Assembly: GCF_013347965.1 (NCBI RefSeq)
Contig: NZ_CP048810.1
Location: 1,426,001-1,490,000, forward strand
DNA length: 64,000 nt
Reading direction: 5' to 3'
Origin: Pseudomonas bijieensis
GTDB taxonomy: Bacteria; Pseudomonadota; Gammaproteobacteria; Pseudomonadales; Pseudomonadaceae
The notes below the pieces were generated by a model, which had not been told where the DNA came from, ran no database searches, and worked only from the letters and a program-made list of their open reading frames with translations. The position numbers and the translations under genes are program-made. Below, piece by piece: positions 1 through 10,081 of the stretch (position 1 is the stretch's first letter; every line of letters starts with the position of its first letter).

Positions 1-272
1 ACCGACGAGCTGCAGGCGTAGATCTTGCGCCGCAGATGCTGCTTGGCAAAGCCGATGGCGGCATGGGCCATGCCCTGTTCGTTGCGGCCCTGATGGACCA
101 CCAGGTCGCCGCTGTCCTGCTCCAGCGCCTGGCCCAGGCCCAGCACGTTGCCGTGGCCGAAAATGGTAAAGACCCCGGCGACGAACTTGCTCTGGACGCC
201 ATCGACCTCGATGTACTGGTTATCGAGGAATTTCACCAGGGCCTGGGCCATGGTCAGTCGTGTTGTGGTCAT
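1..272 (-). CDS. iolD: 3D-(3,5/4)-trihydroxycyclohexane-1,2-dione hydrolase, N-terminal part (cut by window edge)
   Basis: The reverse strand from the ATG at 272 reads 90 codons to base 1 without a stop, so the gene continues outside the window. The visible residues form the start of the pyrimidine-binding domain of a thiamine diphosphate enzyme; the stretch RNEQGM at residues 63-68 holds the glutamate expected to activate the cofactor. IolD opens the ring of the diketo intermediate to give 5-deoxyglucuronate in inositol catabolism. It is the last visible gene of the minus-strand iol operon, separated from iolI by one REP pair. Identity rests on these 90 residues and on the neighbours. Confidence 0.88.
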   Translation of the reverse strand, partial: MTTTRLTMAQALVKFLDNQYIEVDGVQSKFVAGVFTIFGHGNVLGLGQALEQDSGDLVVHQGRNEQGMAHAAIGFAKQHLRRKIYACSSS

Positions 273-318
273 GCTTGCACCTTGTCTGGAATGCAAAATT
301 TGCAGCTGACTTAGCCCT

Positions 319-407
319 TGTGGGAGCGAGCCTGCTCGCGATAGCGGTGTGTCAGGCGCCTATGTGTTGAATGTGCTACCGCTATCGCGAGCAGGCTCGC
401 TCCCACA
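319..407. repeat. REP palindrome pair (family 1)
   Basis: Two inverted copies of the TGTGGGAGCGAGCCTGCTCG unit face each other across a 30-base spacer in the gap between iolI and iolD. Such convergent pairs are typical Pseudomonas REP doublets and could modulate mRNA stability or 3' ends between the two genes. Confidence 0.9.
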
Positions 408-435
408 GGGGGACTTCATCATTCTGATGACTGTG

Positions 436-1257
436 TCAGGCCTGTTGGTTCTGCAGGTGATTCATGCTCGCCCCCAACGCCTGGCGGATGTCGGCCAGTT
501 CATGGACGCTCTCGGCAAACGGCTCAAAGGACAGGTAGCCCTCGTAACCACCGGCCCGCAACGCCTCGATCTGCGCGGCATTGCCGAGGATGTCGGCCTC
601 GCCCACCAGCACCCGATGACCATCACGGATCGTCGCCAACGGCGCCTGGGCATCCTCGACCCCGGAGATGTGCACCAGCCCGGTCAGTTCGGGGAAGAAT
701 TCCTGCTCGCCCGCCAGATGATGGTGGAAGGTGTCATGCACCAGGCGAAACACATCGAGCCCACCGATGCTCTTGATCGCTTCCACCGCCGTGCGCTTGC
801 GCCGCAGCGAGCACTCCTCGAAACCCAGGGGTTCGATGAAACCGTAGATACCGAAGGCGCGCAGGATCGGCGCCAGTTCACTAAGAGCCGTGCGCAGCCC
901 CGCCGCGCGTTCAGCTTCGCTGCGTGGGTCGGCGCGGTCGTTGAGTGGGCACATCACCAGCCCCTCGGCGCCGCATTCACGGGCGTAATCGGCCAACCGC
1001 ACGGCCTGGGCGCGACGTTCTTCGCTCCACACATCGAAGGGGTACAGAGCGTTGATCGACAGCACCTTGATGCCGCGCTCCTCGCACAACTCACGTACGC
1101 GAGCCGGCGGCATGCCATCTTCGATCTCGACCCCCTTGAGGTCGTTGCGGATCTCGATGGCGTCGGTTTTCAACGCCAGGGCCAAGTCGATGAAAGCGGG
1201 CAGTGACAGGCGTGGGGCAACCATTCGATTCAGGGCAAAACGCAGGGGCTTGTTCAT
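436..1257 (-). CDS. iolI: IolI-like inosose isomerase (TIM-barrel sugar isomerase)
   Basis: This is a 273-residue AP-endonuclease-2 / xylose-isomerase-like TIM barrel. Motifs shared with IolI are AIEIRND near residue 40, SINALYP near residue 72, the EPLGFEE strand and the metal-site HDTFHHH segment. IolI interconverts inosose isomers. The start at 1257 was chosen because AGGGAG lies 8 bases upstream; a longer reading to 1281 has no such site. The gene lies between iolA and iolD in one transcription direction. Another inosose or sugar-phosphate epimerase activity cannot be excluded from sequence. Confidence 0.78.
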   Translation of the reverse strand: MNKPLRFALNRMVAPRLSLPAFIDLALALKTDAIEIRNDLKGVEIEDGMPPARVRELCEERGIKVLSINALYPFDVWSEERRAQAVRLADYARECGAEGLVMCPLNDRADPRSEAERAAGLRTALSELAPILRAFGIYGFIEPLGFEECSLRRKRTAVEAIKSIGGLDVFRLVHDTFHHHLAGEQEFFPELTGLVHISGVEDAQAPLATIRDGHRVLVGEADILGNAAQIEALRAGGYEGYLSFEPFAESVHELADIRQALGASMNHLQNQQA

Positions 1258-1294
1258 TGTTGTTCTCCCTCCGGCAGTCATTCAAAAAAATGAG

Positions 1295-2797
1295 TTATTG
1301 GGCAGTTGGCATGCTGAATTCAGGACCCTTGGCGATGCTGTCGGGCCAGCGTTGCATCACGCTTTTGTAGCGGCTGTAGAAGCGCAGGCCTTCCTCGCCA
1401 TAGGCATGGTGGTCGCCGAACAGCGAACGCTTCCAGCCGCCAAAGGAATGCCAGGCCATGGGCACCGGAATCGGTACGTTGATGCCAACCATGCCGACCT
1501 TGATGCTGCGGGCGAACGCCCGGGCGATGCCGCCGTCACGGGTGAAGCAGGACACGCCGTTGCCGAATTCATGGGCGTTGATCAGCGCCACCGCCGTGGC
1601 GAAATCCGGCACGCGAACGATCCCCAGCACCGGGCCGAAAATCTCTTGCTGGTAGATGCTCATTTCGGTGGTGACCTGGTCGAACAGCGTCGCCCCGACA
1701 AAGAACCCCTGCTCGGCCCCGGGCACCTTGAAACCACGGCCATCGACGATCAGGCGAGCGCCCTCGGCCACGCCGGCGTCGATGAAACCTTCCACCTTGG
1801 CCTTGTGCTCGGCAGTGACCAGCGGCCCCATGTCGGTGCCGGGCTGCTGGCCGTTGCCGATCTTCAACTGATCGATGCGTGGCAGCAGTCTGGCGATCAG
1901 TTCATCGCCCACATCCCCCACCGCCACGGCAATGGAAATCGCCATGCAGCGTTCGCCGGCCGAGCCGTAGGCCGCACCGATCAATGCATCAGCCGCCTGG
2001 TCGAGGTCGGCGTCGGGCATGACGATCATGTGATTCTTGGCGCCACCCAGGGCCTGCACGCGCTTGCCGTTCGCCGTGCCCTGCTGGTGGATGTATTCGG
2101 CAATCGGTGTGGAGCCGACAAAGGAAATCGCTTCGATGTCCGGGTGCTGCAACAGCGCATCCACTGCCACTTTGTCGCCCTGGACCACATTGAACACCCC
2201 GTCAGGCAAGCCGGCTTCCGTCAGAAGGCGGGCCATCAGCAAACTGGCGGACGGATCGCGCTCCGAAGGCTTGAGGATGAAGCAGTTGCCAGTGACCAGC
2301 GCCAGGGGAATCATCCACAGCGGCACCATCACCGGGAAATTGAACGGCGTGATACCCGCGCACACGCCCAGGGGCTGGCGCAGGTTCCAGTTGTCGATGC
2401 CGCCACCGATGTTGTCGCTGAAATCGGTCTTGAGCAGGTTCGGCGCACCACAGGCGTACTCGACGATCTCGATGCCCCGGGTGACTTCGCCGTGGGCATC
2501 GGACAGCACCTTGCCGTGCTCGCGACTGATGATCTGCGCCAGTTCGTCGTGATGCCGATCGAGCAGTTCCTTGAACTTGAACATCACCCGCGAACGGCGC
2601 AGGGACGATTGCTCGGACCAGGCTGGAAATGCCGCCAGCGCCGAGGCCACTGCCGCATCGACGGTGCCCGGCTCGGCCAGGTCCACCCGGGCCTGCACCG
2701 CGCCGGTGGCCGGGTTGAAGACCTGGCTGAACCGCGCGCCGTCGCTGTGTTGCACGTGGCCGTTGATGTAATGGCCTACTACCGGGGCGTCACTCAT
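1295..2797 (-). CDS. iolA: (Methyl)malonate-semialdehyde dehydrogenase, CoA-acylating
   Basis: This 500-residue aldehyde dehydrogenase has PFNFP at 151-155 (with the oxyanion asparagine) and the catalytic cysteine in GERCMAIS (C284), the pattern of the CoA-dependent MmsA/IolA subgroup. It converts malonate semialdehyde, the last intermediate of inositol breakdown, to acetyl-CoA and CO2. Its position between iolB and iolI supports the IolA role over valine-linked MmsA, although the two are close homologues and one enzyme can do both reactions. The length is normal and no defect was seen. Confidence 0.92.
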   Translation of the reverse strand: MSDAPVVGHYINGHVQHSDGARFSQVFNPATGAVQARVDLAEPGTVDAAVASALAAFPAWSEQSSLRRSRVMFKFKELLDRHHDELAQIISREHGKVLSDAHGEVTRGIEIVEYACGAPNLLKTDFSDNIGGGIDNWNLRQPLGVCAGITPFNFPVMVPLWMIPLALVTGNCFILKPSERDPSASLLMARLLTEAGLPDGVFNVVQGDKVAVDALLQHPDIEAISFVGSTPIAEYIHQQGTANGKRVQALGGAKNHMIVMPDADLDQAADALIGAAYGSAGERCMAISIAVAVGDVGDELIARLLPRIDQLKIGNGQQPGTDMGPLVTAEHKAKVEGFIDAGVAEGARLIVDGRGFKVPGAEQGFFVGATLFDQVTTEMSIYQQEIFGPVLGIVRVPDFATAVALINAHEFGNGVSCFTRDGGIARAFARSIKVGMVGINVPIPVPMAWHSFGGWKRSLFGDHHAYGEEGLRFYSRYKSVMQRWPDSIAKGPEFSMPTAQ

Positions 2798-2827
2798 TGT
2801 TCTTGTTCTCCGTGCAAAGGGTGGAAT

Positions 2828-3637
2828 TCAGAGGTCGAGCAGCCAACTGTGCTGCGGGTCGTTATGGAACTGCCAGACCCGCTTCGGGCCGGCCATGACG
2901 TTCAGGTAATACGACTCGTACCCATAGGGCACGCTGACCGGGTGGTAGCCTTTGGGAACCACCACCAGGTCGCTGTTCTCCACGGCCATGGCCTGGTCGA
3001 TGCTGCGATCGTCGGTGTAGACGCGCTGGAACACGAAGCCCTGGGACGGATTGACCTGGTGGTAATAGGTTTCTTCGAGAAAGCTCTGGTGTGGCAGGTC
3101 GTCGGTGTCGTGCTTGTGCGGCGGATAGCTCGACGAATGCCCCGACGGCGTGCGCACCTCCACCACCAGCAGCGAATGGGCCGGTTCGCTGTCCGGCAGG
3201 ATGTCGCAGACATAGCGGGTGTTGGCGCCCTTGCCGCGCACACTGCGCTTCATGCTGTCCGGGCGGATCAGCCGTGGGCCGTAACCGTTTTGCGCAGAAC
3301 CCGGCGCGGCACACACAGCTATCTGTACATCGCTCAGGGCGGTGACCTGGGCCTGGCTGCCGGGCGGCAAGTAAGCTGCGTAAGGCGACTTGTCCTCGAA
3401 CACCGACTGGCGATCACCGAGGTTGTCCCAATCGAAGGCGCCCTGCCCCGGCGCTTCGCCCTTGAGGCCAATGCGACCACTGAGCAGCACCAGGCACAAT
3501 TCCTTGTCGCCGGCAGCGACCGGCAGGGTTTCGCCGAGGCTCAGGCGATAGGCGGCGAACCCGACGTATTCCAACTCACCCGCTGGCAATTGGACCATGG
3601 TCCGGCCGCTGGACTGACTTTTGATCAACAGGCTCAT
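2828..3637 (-). CDS. iolB: 5-deoxy-glucuronate isomerase
   Basis: A 269-residue bicupin protein with the IolB-typical SSYPPHKHDTDD segment (metal-binding histidines) and the C-terminal YYLNVMAGPKR stretch. It isomerises 5-deoxyglucuronate to 2-deoxy-5-keto-gluconate. Its ATG at 3637-3635 overlaps the end of iolE by four bases, which implies translational coupling. Length and motifs are those of the family. Confidence 0.93.
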   Translation of the reverse strand: MSLLIKSQSSGRTMVQLPAGELEYVGFAAYRLSLGETLPVAAGDKELCLVLLSGRIGLKGEAPGQGAFDWDNLGDRQSVFEDKSPYAAYLPPGSQAQVTALSDVQIAVCAAPGSAQNGYGPRLIRPDSMKRSVRGKGANTRYVCDILPDSEPAHSLLVVEVRTPSGHSSSYPPHKHDTDDLPHQSFLEETYYHQVNPSQGFVFQRVYTDDRSIDQAMAVENSDLVVVPKGYHPVSVPYGYESYYLNVMAGPKRVWQFHNDPQHSWLLDL

Positions 3638-4527
3638 GACGGACTCCTTTCTTGCAGCAAGGCGCGCAGGGTGTCGTAGCCCTTCTTGGCGTAGACATAA
3701 CTCGGCGCTACGGCGGGGTCCTGCTCGGCTTCCACCACCAGCCAGCCTTGGTAATCAGCGGCCAGCAACACATCGAGCAACGCGGCGAAGTCGATGTCAC
3801 CGTCCCCCGGCACGGTGAAGGTGCCGTTGATGATGCAGTCGGGGAAACTCCAGAGGTTGTTGCGCGCCAGTTGCACCACCGGTTTGCGCACGTCCTTGAA
3901 GTGCACGTGGCAAACGCGCTCGATGTGTTTGCGCAGCACCTGCAACGGTTCGCCACCGCCCATGTAGCAGTGACCCGAGTCGAACAGCAGACCCACTTCA
4001 CTGCCGGTCAGGGCCATCAGCTTGTCGATGTCCGCGGGCGATTCGACGTAAGCGCCCATGTGGTGGTGATAGGCCAGGCGCACACCTTGGGACAAGGTGA
4101 AGCGCGCCAGTTCGGTGAGTTTGTCGGCGTAGGCCTGCCAGGCTTCATCGGTGTAAAAGCGCGGCCGTTCGACCAGCGAGATCCGCTGGCCCTGGATCGA
4201 ATCGGCAACTTCGCCATACACCAGCACCGTCGCGCCGTTCTGCGCTAACAGTTCCACGTGGCTGGCGATGGCGTCGATTTCCTCGGCCGCCGAGCGCCGG
4301 GCCAGGCGACTGGAATACCAGCCGGAGACCAGCGCCAGGTCATAAGGCCGCAGCACATCGCCAACGCCCTTGGCGTCCTTGGGGAACTTGCCGTTGAGTT
4401 CGAAGCCTTCGTAGCCGATGGCCTTGCCTTCGCTCAGCGCAGTGCTCAACGGCGTCTCGCCGCCCAGGGACGGCAAGTCATCGTTGCTCCAGGAAATCGG
4501 GTTGATGCCAATTCGAATAGCGGGCAT
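3634..4527 (-). CDS. iolE: Myo-inosose-2 dehydratase
   Basis: A 297-residue TIM-barrel protein of the xylose-isomerase-like superfamily. It begins with the IolE signature RIGINPISWSNDDLP and has the metal-site motifs AYHHHMGA and LLFDSGHCYMGG. It dehydrates scyllo-inosose to the diketo substrate of IolD. It is coupled to iolB by a four-base overlap and is separated from iolC by a family-2 REP pair. Confidence 0.93.
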   Translation of the reverse strand: MPAIRIGINPISWSNDDLPSLGGETPLSTALSEGKAIGYEGFELNGKFPKDAKGVGDVLRPYDLALVSGWYSSRLARRSAAEEIDAIASHVELLAQNGATVLVYGEVADSIQGQRISLVERPRFYTDEAWQAYADKLTELARFTLSQGVRLAYHHHMGAYVESPADIDKLMALTGSEVGLLFDSGHCYMGGGEPLQVLRKHIERVCHVHFKDVRKPVVQLARNNLWSFPDCIINGTFTVPGDGDIDFAALLDVLLAADYQGWLVVEAEQDPAVAPSYVYAKKGYDTLRALLQERSPS

Positions 4528-4570
4528 GGCTGCACCTTTTATTGTTGTCTCTAATGTTCAACCGATCACC

Positions 4571-4703
4571 TGTGGCGAGGGGAGCTTGCTCCCGCTCGGC
4601 TGCGAAGCAGTCGCAAACCTATGGATGCGGTTTGCCTGTCGAATCGGGGTGGCTGACGTTGGGACTGCTTCGCAGTCCAGCGGGAGCAAGCTCCCTCGCC
4701 ACA
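4571..4703. repeat. REP palindrome pair (family 2)
   Basis: Inverted copies of TGTGGCGAGGGGAGCTTGCT and its complement, with internal GCTGCGAAGCAGTC / GACTGCTTCGCAG arms, lie in the 189-base gap between iolC and iolE. This is the second REP family of the window. Confidence 0.88.
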
Positions 4704-4716
4704 AAAGCCCTGTCCA

Positions 4717-6655
4717 TCAAGCACGGGCACTGCGCCACGCCTCGATCAATTCCACAAACGTCCCCTGCACCTGCCGGATCAGCGTTTCATCATCGATTTC
4801 CCCCGGCCAGCCAGGCCCGGCTCGGTTCCTGGAAGATCGTGCGACCCACGGCAAATCCGCGGCAGGTGCTGCTCTGGCTGGCCTGGCGGAAACCTTCGGC
4901 CAGTGCGGCGGCCGGGGCGTTGAGACCCAGCAGCACCACGCCCCGGCAATACGGATCGCGCTGTTGGATCAGCTCATCGAGTTGTTTCCACTCATCCGCG
5001 CTCTGGGCTTCGATCTTCCACCATGCCGGGAAAATACCCAGGTTGTAGAGGCGCTTGAGGGCACGATAGAGCACGTCCGGGTGCGGCGATGGATGATCCT
5101 TGGGCGGAATGACCTCCAGCAGCAATTCATGACCGCTGACCTGGGAGGCCTTGTACAGCCCCATCAATTGCGCTTCCTGCTCCAGCCGCAGCAGCGGTTC
5201 GTCATCGGGGTGAAATTGCACCAGGCACTTGATGATCTGTTCCCGGGGCCAGGCGATCAGGTTGCTGCCAATGGAGCGCCCGTGTTCGAACGCCAGCGGC
5301 CGCGAGTTCTGCACCTCCACCGGCCGCGCCACCCACCAGCCACGCCCGGTCGCGGCGTTCAGCGAGTCCTGGCCGAAACGCTGATCGGCGAGCAGGCCGA
5401 CGTCAGCCTCGACGCCCTGACGCCGCAAGTCGGTTTCGACCCGCTCCACCGCCTGGATGAACAGTTGCTTGAGTTGACCAATGCAACTGAGGTCACGACC
5501 GCCCTTCTGGGCCAGTTCCACCAGTTGCCAGCGATGGTCGAAAGCAAAGATGAACAGCTGTTTCCAGGCCTTGCGGGGGACGCTGACCTGATGCAGTCGT
5601 TGCAGCACGGCGTCCTGGTCCGGCCGGGTAATCGGCACCGGGCTCTTGAATAGATAGTCGAGTTCGGCCCGGGTCGGCATCGCTGGAGCACAGGCATGGC
5701 GCGACACCACCAGGCCACCGCAGGCATTGGCCAATTGGCAGCAGCGTTCATCGCTGGCGTCCTCCAGCCAACCCGCGAGAAAGCCCGACATGAACGCATC
5801 ACCGGCGCCCAATACATTCAGCACCTCGACCCGCACACCCGGGTAAATCGCGCCGTCTTCAAGTCGAGTCGGGATAGCGCCGTGGATCACCGTGCAACCC
5901 TGCGGGCCGAGCTTGACCACCAGGGTCGCCGCCGTCAGCGAGCGCACAGTACGCAACGCACTCAGCAGGTCTTCGCTGCCGCCGGCGATCAGGAATTCTT
6001 CTTCGGTGCCAACGATCAGGTCGAAACGCGGCAGGATGCTTTGCACGTGCTGGCTGACCTTCTGGTCGGCGACAAAGCGGGTTTCCCCGTCAGCCTTGCC
6101 CGCCAGGCCCCAGAGCACAGGACGATAGTCGATGTCCAAGACGCGCTTGACGTTGTGTCTCTGGGCGTAATCCAGCGCCTGGGTGCTGGCCTTGTAGACG
6201 CTTTCGGTAGAGAAGTGAGTACCGGTGATCAGCAGCGCCTTGCTGGAGGCAATGAAGGTTTCGTCGATGTCTTCGGCGCGCAGCGCCATGTCGGCGCAAT
6301 TTTCCCGGTAGAACACCAGGGGAAAGGTTTCCCGGTCCTTGATACCCAGCAGGACCAAGGCCGTCAGGCGTTCGGGGTCGACCTTGATGCCACTGACATC
6401 GCAGCCTTCGCGCGCCAGGGACTCCACCAGGAAGCGACCCATGTGGTCGTCGCCTACCCGGCTCAGCATCGCTGACTTGAGCCCCAATCGCGCCGTGCCG
6501 AAGGCGATGTTGGCCGACGAACCACCCAGATACTTGGCGAAGCTCGAAACATCTTCCAGACGCGCGCCGACTTGCTGCGCGTAAAGGTCGACACCCAGGC
6601 GTCCCAGGCAGATCACATCCAATTGACGCCCACTGGCAAAACGAGTCTGGCCCAT
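4717..6655 (-). CDS. iolC: Fused 5-dehydro-2-deoxygluconokinase / DUF2090 aldolase-like protein (3' frameshift as read)
   Basis: The N-terminal part is a PfkB-family sugar kinase (GGSSANIAFG near residue 44; GAGDAF at 283-288 with the catalytic aspartate). From about residue 330 follows the DUF2090 domain seen in proteobacterial IolC fusions, thought to supply the IolJ aldolase step. As read, translation stops at 4790 after WLAGGNR (621 aa). Dropping one C from the C5 run at 4800-4804 restores a normal tail (GEIDDETLIRQVQGTF) ending at 4717, giving 645 aa. iolC is the first gene of the minus-strand operon, facing the RpiR regulator. Confidence 0.9.
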
Positions 6656-6778
6656 GCTGGCTCCTGTTATTTTTATCAGCCTGCGCTTGTCGCCCGAACC
6701 GGCGACAACGCTGTTGGTGAATGCAGACTAAAACGAGCAGCAGGCAATAATCAATAATTATTCTATAAATTTTTTACG

Positions 6779-6794
6779 TGGAATATTTTTTCCA
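6779..6794. promoter_or_regulatory. Candidate IolR/RpiR operator GGAA-N6-TTCC in the divergent iolC-regulator region
   Basis: The sequence TGGAATATTTTTTCCA is a GGAA-N6-TTCC palindrome. This arrangement has been reported for IolR sites in Sinorhizobium inositol promoters. It lies in the 313-base gap between iolC (start 6655) and the rpiR-type gene (start 6969), beside an AT-rich stretch (TTCTATAAATTTTTTA) suitable for a promoter. I see nothing else defined in this gap. Confidence 0.6.
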
Positions 6795-6968
6795 ATACGC
6801 TATGAGCGAAGCCACCCAGGCGCAGTGCATCGTTTCAGCACCTGCTGCAACATTTGTCCGCCCATGATTTTCCCTGCGCCTACGCTGTAGACTGCGACCA
6901 GCCAACCTATTGTCGAGGGCCGGCCTGTTTTCGGGCCGCCCTATAAGAACAAGCCAGAAGGATTTTCT

Positions 6969-7892
6969 ATGACCCGCCCCGATGATCTGCCGGCGCCGTC
7001 CGAGAGCGCGTCCGAACCCGCCCTCTCCAGCCCACCGATCAATGCCGAGCGCCTGCTGCAACTGATCACCGATGAATACGAAAGCCTGCCGCGCCAACTC
7101 AAACGCATCGCCAGCTACATGAGCCAGCAGAGCGACCGGATCATGGTCGACCGCATCAGCGACATCGCCCGCGAATGCGAAGTGCACCCCTCGGCCATCG
7201 TCAGGTTTTCCCAGCGCTTCGGCTTCAGCGGGTTCAGCGAAATGCAGGCGTTGTTCCGCGAGGCCTACACCCACAAGACCACGCCGGTGCAGAACTACCA
7301 GCAGCGCATCCGCAGCATGATCGCCAACAAGTCGCAGAAAGCCAGCGGCGGCGACCTGGCTCGCGAGTGCATCAATGCCACCCTGTCAGGCATCGAGCGC
7401 CTGGGGTTGGAGCTGGACGACCAGGCGTTCGAAAAAGCCGTGGACCTGGTAGTCAATGCCGACAATATTTATGTGGTGGGCGTGCGCCGTTCGTTCGCGG
7501 TGGCCGATTACCTGGTCTACAACCTGCAACACACCAATAAACGCATTCACCTGGTATCCGGCCTGGGTGGCAGCTACCGCGAGCAGATGCGTAGCGTGCG
7601 GGCCAACGACCTGGTGATCGCCATCAGCTTCACGCCGTACGGCAAGGAAACCCAGCACTGCCTGCGCATCGCCCAGCACCACCAGGCCAAGACCCTGATC
7701 ATCACCGACAGCAACCTCTCGCCCCTGGCTAAACGAGCCAACGCGGTGTTGCTGGTCAACGAAGGCAGTTCGTTCGCCTTCCGCTCGTTGAGTGCCACAT
7801 TGTGCCTGTGCCAGGCGTTGTTCATCGCCGTGGCTTACCGACTGGAACTCAAGGTCGATGAAATCCATGAACAGGTCGGGTTCGAGGATTAA
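6969..7892 (+). CDS. RpiR-family transcriptional regulator of the iol cluster
   Basis: This 307-residue protein has an N-terminal RpiR helix-turn-helix (about residues 25-105, including CEVHPSAIVRFSQRFGFSGF) and a C-terminal SIS sugar-phosphate-binding domain (about 140-270, VVGVRRSFAVADY and AISFTPYGKET). AGAAGGA precedes the ATG. Its divergent position from iolC and the intervening palindrome suggest that it is the inositol repressor responding to a phosphorylated intermediate; that role is inferred from context. Confidence 0.85.
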   Translation: MTRPDDLPAPSESASEPALSSPPINAERLLQLITDEYESLPRQLKRIASYMSQQSDRIMVDRISDIARECEVHPSAIVRFSQRFGFSGFSEMQALFREAYTHKTTPVQNYQQRIRSMIANKSQKASGGDLARECINATLSGIERLGLELDDQAFEKAVDLVVNADNIYVVGVRRSFAVADYLVYNLQHTNKRIHLVSGLGGSYREQMRSVRANDLVIAISFTPYGKETQHCLRIAQHHQAKTLIITDSNLSPLAKRANAVLLVNEGSSFAFRSLSATLCLCQALFIAVAYRLELKVDEIHEQVGFED

Positions 7893-7925
7893 CGCCCCGG
7901 CCCATGAATCGCTGAAGGAGAAGCC

Positions 7926-8537
7926 ATGAAACTGATCGGTATGCTGGACTCACCCTACGTACGCCGCGTCGCCATTTCCGCCAAATGCCTGGGCATTGCC
8001 CTGGAGCACGAGTCGGTTTCGGTGTTCAGGCATTTCGAACAATTCCAACGCATCAACCCGACGGTCAAAGCCCCTTCCCTGGTGCTGGACGACGGCACCG
8101 TGCTGATGGACTCCACGTTGATCATTGACTACCTGGAGGCCTTGGCCGCGCCTGGGAAAAGCTTGATGCCGGCCGACATTGGGCAACGAGTGCACTCACT
8201 GCGCCTGCTCGGCCTGGCCTTGGCGGCGTGCGAGAAATCGGTGCAGATTTACTATGAGCGCAACCTGCGGCCGGCGGAAATTCAGCACGCACCTTGGGTT
8301 GAACGCGTGGAAGGCCAACTGGCGGCGGCCTATGGAATGCTGGAGCAGGAACTGGAGAAACAGCCGTTGAGCACCGATGGCTCGATTGATCAGGCTGGCA
8401 TCACGGTGGCAGTGGCGTGGAGTTTCACCAACCTCGTGGTGCCGGATCAGGTGCAGGGCAAGGCTTTCCCGTTGATCAGCGCGTTTACGGCCTATGCCGA
8501 AGGGCTGGAGGCGTTTGTCAGCACGCCGATGGAATAG
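7926..8537 (+). CDS. Glutathione S-transferase family protein
   Basis: A 203-residue GST with a thioredoxin-like N-terminal domain (MKLIGMLDSPYVRRVAISAK, and the MDSTLII segment that binds the glutathione gamma-glutamyl group) and an all-helical C-terminal domain. AAGGAGA precedes the ATG, 33 bases after the rpiR-type gene, so the two are probably co-transcribed. The substrate is unknown and no link to inositol is evident. Confidence 0.85.
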   Translation: MKLIGMLDSPYVRRVAISAKCLGIALEHESVSVFRHFEQFQRINPTVKAPSLVLDDGTVLMDSTLIIDYLEALAAPGKSLMPADIGQRVHSLRLLGLALAACEKSVQIYYERNLRPAEIQHAPWVERVEGQLAAAYGMLEQELEKQPLSTDGSIDQAGITVAVAWSFTNLVVPDQVQGKAFPLISAFTAYAEGLEAFVSTPME

Positions 8538-8554
8538 CGGACGAGCGCGACTTG

Positions 8555-8778
8555 TGTGGGAGCGGGCTTGCTCGCGAAGGCGGTAGCACATTCAACATCA
8601 CCGTCTCAGATGGACCGCTTTCGCGAGCAAGCCCGCTCCCACAGGAGATTTGGGGTGAAAGCCAGATTTGTGAACATCCAGAACAGTGTGGGAGCTGAGC
8701 TTGCTCGCGATAGCGGTGGGTCAGCTTGCATGGATGCTGAATGTGCCGCCGTCATCGCGAGCAAGCTCGGCTCCCACA
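8555..8778. repeat. Two successive REP pairs (family 1)
   Basis: One inverted pair occupies 8555-8643 and a second 8687-8778, each with TGTGGGAGC...GCTCCCACA ends. They fill the 281-base gap between the convergent gst and hcnC genes. No separate terminator was evident. Confidence 0.88.
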
Positions 8779-8818
8779 GGGTTCACTACAAATCTCTGTA
8801 GGTAGAGAAGGCTTATTC

Positions 8819-10081
8819 TCAGGCCAGTTCCACTTCCTTTGTTTCAACGGCCTTCGGCGCCACTTCGAAGCGATCCTCCAGGAACGGCGTGATGTCCAGC
8901 GGCAACGGCTCGTTGTTCACCAGCTTGTCCAGCAGTACCCCGGTGATGGCCGAGGTGAGGATGCCGGTGCGGAAATGCCCGCAGGCATTGAGATAGCCCT
9001 CCACGCCGCGCATCGGCCCCAGGATCGGCAATTCATCAGGCGAACCCGGGCGCAGGCCGGCCCAGGTTCGTTTCAGGTTGATGTCGGCCAACTGCGGGAT
9101 GCACCGTACCGCGCCTTGCACCAGCCCTTCGATCTCCGGATAGGTCGTGGTCACGTCGAAGCCTTTGTCTTCGGTGGTGCTGCCAATGAGGATTTCACCG
9201 TTGTCTTTCTGCGCCACATAGCAGTCGCTGGTGGTCAGGCAGCCGTTGAGGATTTTCGGCATGCGCTCGGTCAGCAGGATCTGCCCCTTGACCGGCTTGA
9301 CCGGAATCCGTACGCCAGTGGCCTGTTCGCTCAGGTCCGCCGCCCAGGCACCGGCCGCGTTGATCAGGGTCCGGCAGATGAAGGTCCCGGCCTCGGCGGT
9401 TTTCACCCCGGTGACCCGCGAACCACTGCGCAGGACTTCAGTCACGCTGGTGTTGAAGAACATATCGACGCCATTCTGCCGGGCGCCTTCGGTGTAGGCG
9501 TCGGCCAGACGGAAAGGGCTGACCTGGTGATCGCAGAGAAACTCCAGCGCCCCCAGGGCTTCATGGCTGACATTCGGCTCCGCCTCTCGCAAGGCCGCCT
9601 GGTCAAGCCAGCGCACCTGGTCGGCCAGGTGCGGAATGCAGGCGACGATGTGCTCGGCGTACAAACGGTCTTCGTCGTCGTAGATCACGAACTTGAGCCC
9701 GGTCTCCTCGAACTTGAAATCCATGCCATGGTTGTCGATCAACTCGCGGTGCAACTGCGGATACATCGCATTGGACTGCAAGGCGAAATCGAAGAACGAC
9801 TGGGGCAGGATATGCGGCGTGCTGGCATCCACCGCCACAGCGGCGCCCTGGGTCTGGCGCTTGCGGTTGGCCGACATCATGCGAAAGAAGATCACTCCGC
9901 ACCCCAGGCCCACCGACTCACCGATGGCCCACAGCCCACCCGCCGACGCGCGGGTCGCATTGCCGGGGCGCTTGCTGTCGATCAGGGCGATCTTCAAGTG
10001 TTTGCGCTTGGACAATTGATAGGCACAAGAGGCGCCGATCACACCGCCACCGGCGATGACCACGTCATAGTCCTTAATCAT
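8819..10081 (-). CDS. hcnC: Hydrogen cyanide synthase subunit HcnC
   Basis: A 420-residue FAD-dependent amino-acid oxidase-like protein with dinucleotide motif GGGVIG at 11-16 and segments characteristic of HcnC (ASAGGLWAIGESVGLGCG, FLCDHQVSPFRL). With HcnA and HcnB it forms the membrane-associated enzyme that oxidises glycine to HCN and CO2. The start at 10081 was chosen over the upstream extension because it aligns with the family start and overlaps the end of hcnB by 8 bases. Opine and D-amino-acid oxidases are the nearest alternatives, but the A-B-C order fits only hcn. Confidence 0.92.
   Translation of the reverse strand: MIKDYDVVIAGGGVIGASCAYQLSKRKHLKIALIDSKRPGNATRASAGGLWAIGESVGLGCGVIFFRMMSANRKRQTQGAAVAVDASTPHILPQSFFDFALQSNAMYPQLHRELIDNHGMDFKFEETGLKFVIYDDEDRLYAEHIVACIPHLADQVRWLDQAALREAEPNVSHEALGALEFLCDHQVSPFRLADAYTEGARQNGVDMFFNTSVTEVLRSGSRVTGVKTAEAGTFICRTLINAAGAWAADLSEQATGVRIPVKPVKGQILLTERMPKILNGCLTTSDCYVAQKDNGEILIGSTTEDKGFDVTTTYPEIEGLVQGAVRCIPQLADINLKRTWAGLRPGSPDELPILGPMRGVEGYLNACGHFRTGILTSAITGVLLDKLVNNEPLPLDITPFLEDRFEVAPKAVETKEVELA

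Noticed and set aside
1052..3679. 875-codon open frame on the plus strand across iolI, iolA and iolB
   Set aside because: It lies antisense to three genes with clear family motifs; long opposite-strand frames are common in GC-rich DNA, and its translation shows only His/Arg-rich low-complexity sequence.
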